Below, piece after piece: positions 59,148 to 64,000 of a stretch of 64,000 nt of DNA. Numbering within the stretch: the first letter of the stretch is position 1; each line of letters starts with the position of its first letter. Location of the stretch: NCBI GenBank assembly GCA_025531455.1, contig JAMYHL010000073.1:1-64000 (forward strand). Direction: 5' to 3'. The notes under the pieces are model-generated. The model saw nothing but the letters and a program-made list of their open reading frames with translations, searched no databases and was not told the DNA's origin. A program made the translations under genes and the position numbers. The stretch comes from Apiotrichum sp. Y4204. Taxonomy: Eukaryota > Basidiomycota > Tremellomycetes > Trichosporonales > Trichosporonaceae.

Positions 59148-62100
59148 TCACGCCGACCAGAGGCCGTCGAGCTCGGCAAAGGTGGGACCATCCATGCGCC
59201 AGATACGGCCGTCGCCCTGTCCCCATCCCATGGCCTCGAGAACGCGGTCGGTGTCGTACGCCAGCCAACCAGGCTCGACCGAGTCGGAGGCGAAGCGCCA
59301 CCCCTTCCCATCGACGCCTCCAGCACTGAACGACATGCGCTCGACGTTGCCACCAGGATTGACTGTGCCATTGAGGACACCAAGTGTCTCAGCGACACGC
59401 CGCACGACTATGCCAAATGGCGACGATTTGAGGTCGGGGGCAGCCGGCGCAAGGCCATACACCAACCGAGTCATTACTGCCGTCGACCCCGCCGTGCTTC
59501 GCATGCAGCTGCGCGCATTCTGTGGGGCCAGGAACGCGAGGGAGTAAACGGATAACGCCACCAACTCCACACGGGCGAGGGCATCCTCTGATCCGCGGAG
59601 AGCCTCAATGTCCCGTGCAGAAAGGGGGAAGAGCTTGACAAGCGCAACAAAGAGCTCGACAAGTTCGTCCGAGGGGATAACAGCCGCAATCTTCTCGCGG
59701 TTGTGGTCTGGCAGGGTAAGACAACAAAATGCCTCAAGAGCACGGTCAATGCTCAAAACAGGCGGCGGCTGTCGGCTGGATGGACCATAACCTGGCTCGC
59801 GCTTCTGGCAAATCTCCCAGGCCGAGACGAGGAAGCTGGACAGCATCCGGAAAATGGCAAGGACCGATACTTTCGGCATTATCCGGAGGTCGAAGGCGGT
59901 GCCCAGGTTGGCGATGATCGACACAGCGTCTCGACACACGCGCGCGTACTCGAGGACGGAGAACGGTCCCGAGTTCTGCTCGCCAGGAAGCCGCATTAAG
60001 GACCGGTCACACAAAGCTGCAAGTAGATTGAACAGCTCGGGTCGGGCCATCGGGGCCTGATTATCGGCAAGGAGTGAAAAGTTGCGGATCATGTTCAACC
60101 CCGATAGAATGAGATCAGTCGGACCACCAGTTTGATCACGACAAGGGAGCCCATCCTCATCCTCGAGTGTGTATTCCATGTCGCTTCCCAACTGCTCGAG
60201 CTCGGCGTAAGTCATTCTGTCGATGGATTCTCTCGAAACCGAGGAGCGTGATGACGGATCGTCCGGTGTCGCTTGCTCTTCAAGCCATTCTTCCAGGCCA
60301 CGCTCTCCAAGGGCAGACTCTGCCATGAGGTCGAGGACCTCGAGATAAACATCAATGAGAGGCTCGATGGGCAAGTTCGGCGACTTGCCCTCATGAAGCG
60401 GCATGGAAAGCATCGACAAGACAGTCATGCCATAGCCGATTTCTCGAGGAATTCTCGAGCGGAGGCCCATAAGAACAGCTTCCACGTCCACCTGTAGCTC
60501 CTGTGCTGGTCGAGTAGGACGCCCTAACTGATTCTTCGGAAATGACGAGGATATAGTTCGCTCATCCCATCCGTTCATAGTTGGTTGAGGCAGATGGAGG
60601 GGTTTGTATTCGACGCGATATCGGGCGCGCTTAGGACGAGGAGGCCCTTCGGACTTGGCGGACGCTGGAGTGGAGACGCGCCCTGGAGTGCTTGATCTCT
60701 TCTCTGGTCGAACATCACGTTTCCGTTTCTGTTTCGGGGCATCTCCAGGTGGAGTTCCGTTGACAGCCACGGGGGTGGGTGCGCTGGAAACCGGTGTGCC
60801 TGCAGTCGGCGGCTGTGGCCCCTCCGTTGGAGCTTTTGGTGGAGTGGGCACAGCCGGCGAAGGAGCAGAGGATCCAACGTCGATAGGAGTGGGAGGAGCT
60901 GGCGTGGGAACGGCAGGAGTCGGAGCCGTCAGAACCGGACTGGGCGCAGTCATCGCAGGAGGTGTCGGCATCGTTATCGGGGGTGTCGGTGCCGCCGCCG
61001 TCGGAGTCGGTGGTAACGCCACCTTGGGCGAGGGGGCCGCAGGTGTCGGAGCAGACACTACAGGTGCAGATTTCGCCGCCTCCGGCGTTGGTGCGCTTAC
61101 CGGACTTGCCGCAGGAAGACCCACAGGGGGGCCAGGAGCTGTTGGTGTCGCTGGGGTCGCTCCTGGTGTGGACGCTGTACCGGCTGCGCGCGAAGCAGCC
61201 GCGGCCTGTTGTTTTTGGAATTGAGCAAGTTTGGAGCGTGCCATTGCCTGCTCAAATCCAAATATCCAGGCGCGATACCCTGCCACGAGATACTGGACAG
61301 GATCGGTTGTCATCTGCGGGGGTGCATTCGGGTCCAATCCTGGCTGTTTCGGCAGAGCAACTGGTGTCGGGAGTGTAAGCGGAGCACCTTTGGACACCAG
61401 AATCGTTTGCCACACAGGATGGTTGGCGGGGTTTGCGGGCTGCGAGTTCTGAGGATTGGCCGTCTGCATCAACTGGAGGTTAGCTTTCCTTCCTGCCGGT
61501 CGACCCACCTTGATCAAGCCTCCAAGACGGAAGACTGCAAGAAACAGGTCAGACAGCTCAATCCACACACCGCCCAGCTTGAACGCGCCGTCGTGTTCCC
61601 CGTTGAAAATCTCAGGAGGGAGCGCTTGACCTGTCGACTTGTAGAAGGCCACGAGCGAGTTCAACAGCTGCTGTTTCTGGATAAACGGTGGTCGCACACC
61701 CATGCCCGGCCGAACGCCTCCAGGGATACCGGGTCCCGTCATCGCTGATGGTGATGCTGTGGGTGTGCTGCCCGTGGGGCGAACTGCTGCTGCAAGAGCT
61801 GCCATGACGCTTGAGGGGGGCGCTGAGGGCTCAGGAGGATTGCTGGTAGAGATCGGGGTTGGCGCAGACGCCGACGGGGCAGGTGACGGTGCAGTAACAC
61901 TTGCAGCGGCTGGCGATGGAGCTGTCATTGCTGCGGGGGATGCGCCTGTAGGGTTCACTGGTGAGCCGACACCCATCGACGCTGCGTGTTTTGCTCTGTT
62001 TTGCTGTGATTGATGGAGCGCTTGCAGCTGCGATGTCAGAAACGCAACTTGACATCTATACGCGTAATGGGATCACACGCACCTGTTTCATTATCGCCTC

Positions 62101-62727
62101 ACGATCCGTCCCTAGATTTGACAGCATTCCACTTGCAGCAGCAACTGCAGCCCATTCGGGGATCCCAGTTAACGGCGTAGATGGCTGCTTTGGTGCCCCG
62201 TCGGCACCGGATGTTTGTTGTTGGGATTGTGTCTGCTGACTGCCCGACGCGTTCTGCTGTCTTAGGGCGGCAGCTTGAGTAGCTTGTTGCTGCGCGTAAA
62301 GAAGACGAGCCTGGAGTTGAGCCTGGAGCGCCGCAACATCGGGCGTCTGGGCTGATGGTGATGGAGCACCCGTGTTGGGATTGGGTGCCGTTGACACCGA
62401 TGCCCCAGTTCCGTTAACGGCAGAAGTAGGGTTGGCTCCCGACGCGCTGCTGCCACTCGGCTTTCGGGCCCCACTTGCGTTCAGCTGGCTGAGGTTGGCG
62501 AAGAAGGCAGCTGCGGCAGGATTACCGGCACCGCGCGCTGCAGCCAATTGTTGAAGGATGGCCTGCTGGGTGGGAAGATCAAACGAGTTGAACTGAGGTA
62601 TGCCTATCTGAGGCAACTGGGGGTTTGTTTGCTGTTGTTGCTGTGGTTGTGAGTACAGCTGTTGTGGTTGATTGCTGTTGTTGAGATCCGCCTCGGTGGA
62701 GGTCGAGGGGCCTGCCTGCTGCGACAT
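59148..62727 (-). CDS. SWI1: SWI/SNF chromatin-remodelling subunit, SWI1/ARID type
   Basis: Minus-strand exons 62727-62083 and 62027-59148 give 1174 residues. A further 36-nt intron (61508-61473, GTGGGT donor, CTAACCTCCAG acceptor) is probable; it is in frame without a stop and would remove 12 residues. The N-terminus is Gln/Asn/Ala-rich. The ARID DNA-binding domain lies at about 333-400 (LLNSLVAFYKSTGQALP through WIELSDLFLAVFRLGG). A Pro/Thr/Ala repeat region of (A)PTP units follows at about 430-640. The C-terminal third is helical (LDLMAESALGERGLEEW and a long armadillo-like region), as in Swi1/BAF250. It would act in the nucleus as the DNA-contacting subunit of the SWI/SNF remodeller. The symbol is by domain architecture. 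Confidence 0.85.
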
Positions 62728-64000
62728 GACCTATGCGAACGACGCGTCCAGAGGCGAGGGAGAAGGGGGGCTTGGAGCCGGGGGGTCCGTCGGGCAATGA
62801 GGGCCGAGGAGAGGGGACGAGGAAAAAGTGCGGGGACGAGGAGCGAGGTGGGGATGGCCGAGGGTACGCGAGGGCGTGAGGGTGGGACGTGGGGATAATG
62901 GCTAGGCTCGCGGCTCGGCGCGGTGGGCACAGTCTACTGCGCGCGCGCAAGTCACGTATACTCGACGTAGTCGCAAAACACACGCGCTCTCAAGCCGCAC
63001 AGCAGTCGCACAGATAACCCGGACGGGCGGAGTCTGATAACGAAGGAACGGGGGGATCGGGGGGATGAGGGAGCGAGGGAGCGAGGGCGACGAAGTGTGA
63101 CGTGGCGTTATGGCCACGAAAAAAAAAAAGCGATTGCTGGGCTGGACAATGACACAGGATCCACAGTATGTGGTGTACAATACTACGTGGTGTGGGTGGT
63201 GTCCGCACAATCCACAGCAAGCAAGCAGGGCTCTGGCGTCCTGGCGTCTGGAGCTCTGCAGCTGGTGACGACCCCCAGTTGGCCAGTTACAAAGGCAATA
63301 TAAAAAAAAGGCAATACAGGCGGAGTTACGCGGTTCGATCCACAATTCCACAGGCTCACAGGCCACAAAGAAGGCAGAAAATTAAGGACCCGGGGCCGAT
63401 GGGGTGTGTGTGTGTGTGAGAACTGTCCCTGCTTGGCTGTGGCGTATAGGCGTAGACTCTCTGTAGGAAGGAAAGGGAGGGGAGGGGGGGGGACACGCAT
63501 CCACTCGGAGCGGGGGGGGAACCAGGGGGGGGGGGAGTGTGAGAGGTGAGTGTGGATGGTATATGGTATGTGGTTACAATACGCGATACGGTTGGTGGGA
63601 AGCCAATGATCCAGTCATCCAATGACCAACAGCGCTTGGAGCACCTCCGTGATCTGTGCACAGACCCAGAAGAAGCCCGGGGGCCAGAGGATCAGAGGAC
63701 CATGGTCACACGTCAGAGTGGCGGGTACCGGGCACAGATCTGAGGCTGGGTGGGGCCCGCGAGACTCGCCGCAAAGCAGCGGAGGTAGATTCGGGGTAAA
63801 AAAAGGTGAGGCCGGTGAGGCAGCTAGGCAGGCTCGAATAAAAATTAATCACACCGATTGCCAATTCAACAACAGAGCTAGTTGAATCCAAACCAAAGGC
63901 CGGGGGGAGGGGGGGAATCCAAGCAAGAAATCCCAACAAATCTACTTACTTACCAGACGATCGTGTGCATTGTACGATAGATCCGGCAGATCCTCCACCT
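62728..64000. other. SWI1 upstream region
   Basis: The interval is 1.27 kb with no supported gene. The minus strand is pyrimidine-rich for about 200 bases above the start. Purine-rich sequence with long G runs at about 63476-63536 and a (GT)n run at about 63404-63418 lie further up. An A run lies at 63119-63129. Confidence 0.5.
63476..63536 (+). repeat. Clustered G runs (possible G-quadruplex)
   Basis: Several runs of 3 to 10 G lie within about 60 bases on the plus strand, about 750 bases above the SWI1 start on its template-side flank. This is a sequence pattern only. Confidence 0.6.

Noticed and set aside
63320..63360. Second tRNA-like B box (GGTTCGATCC)
   Set aside because: The flanking bases do not form a T arm or cloverleaf.

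Overview
The window is nuclear DNA from a fungus, most likely a basidiomycete yeast of the Tremellomycetes. This is inferred from introns in every recognised gene (GT-RAGT donors, CTRAC-type branch sites, NAG acceptors, many only 34-45 nt long), from C-ended codons in highly expressed genes, and from the gene set: a CAP10-like GT90 glycosyltransferase, a fungal CSL factor and a C2HE aprataxin. The genus cannot be fixed from sequence alone. I see no prokaryotic, viral or intact transposon genes.

Layout. 3.0-5.2 kb (+): a CAP10-like glycosyltransferase, convergent with a mitochondrial pterin-4a-carbinolamine dehydratase (5.5-6.2 kb, -). 8.3-10.6 kb (+): an ankyrin/CCCH RNA-binding protein. 10.6-20.9 kb is gene-poor, with one possible small protein at 18.9 kb. 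20.9-23.3 kb (-): a Nop6-like nucleolar RRM protein and a ubiquitin-conjugating E2. 24.1-26.1 kb (+): a secreted, membrane-anchored beta-helix protein, convergent with a large CSL (Suppressor of Hairless/CBF1-type) transcription factor (26.4-29.9 kb, -). A second gene-poor stretch runs to 35.9 kb. 35.9-37.1 kb (-): an aprataxin-like HIT protein. 38.7-41.9 kb (+): a mitochondrial LEA-like protein and an NPC2/ML lipid-transfer protein. 42.5-44.1 kb (-): a bHLH-zipper factor. A third gene-poor stretch precedes a tight plus-strand block at 48.8-58.2 kb: aconitase, the pseudouridine synthase CBF5, aspartyl aminopeptidase and ribosomal protein eS17. 59.1-62.7 kb (-): a SWI1/ARID subunit of SWI/SNF.

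The genes do not form a pathway cluster; most are housekeeping. Loose themes are ribosome production (Nop6, CBF5, eS17), transcription and chromatin (CSL, bHLH, SWI1) and secretory or cell-surface functions (GT90, beta-helix, NPC2). The most notable points are the very short introns (two of 36 nt are in frame without a stop), a CSL factor in an organism without Notch, the LEA-like mitochondrial protein, the membrane-anchored beta-helix protein, the unusual last intron of aconitase, and about 20 kb of near gene-free DNA whose content I could not resolve. Exon boundaries were placed by eye from splice signals, reading frame and family conservation; no transcript data were available.
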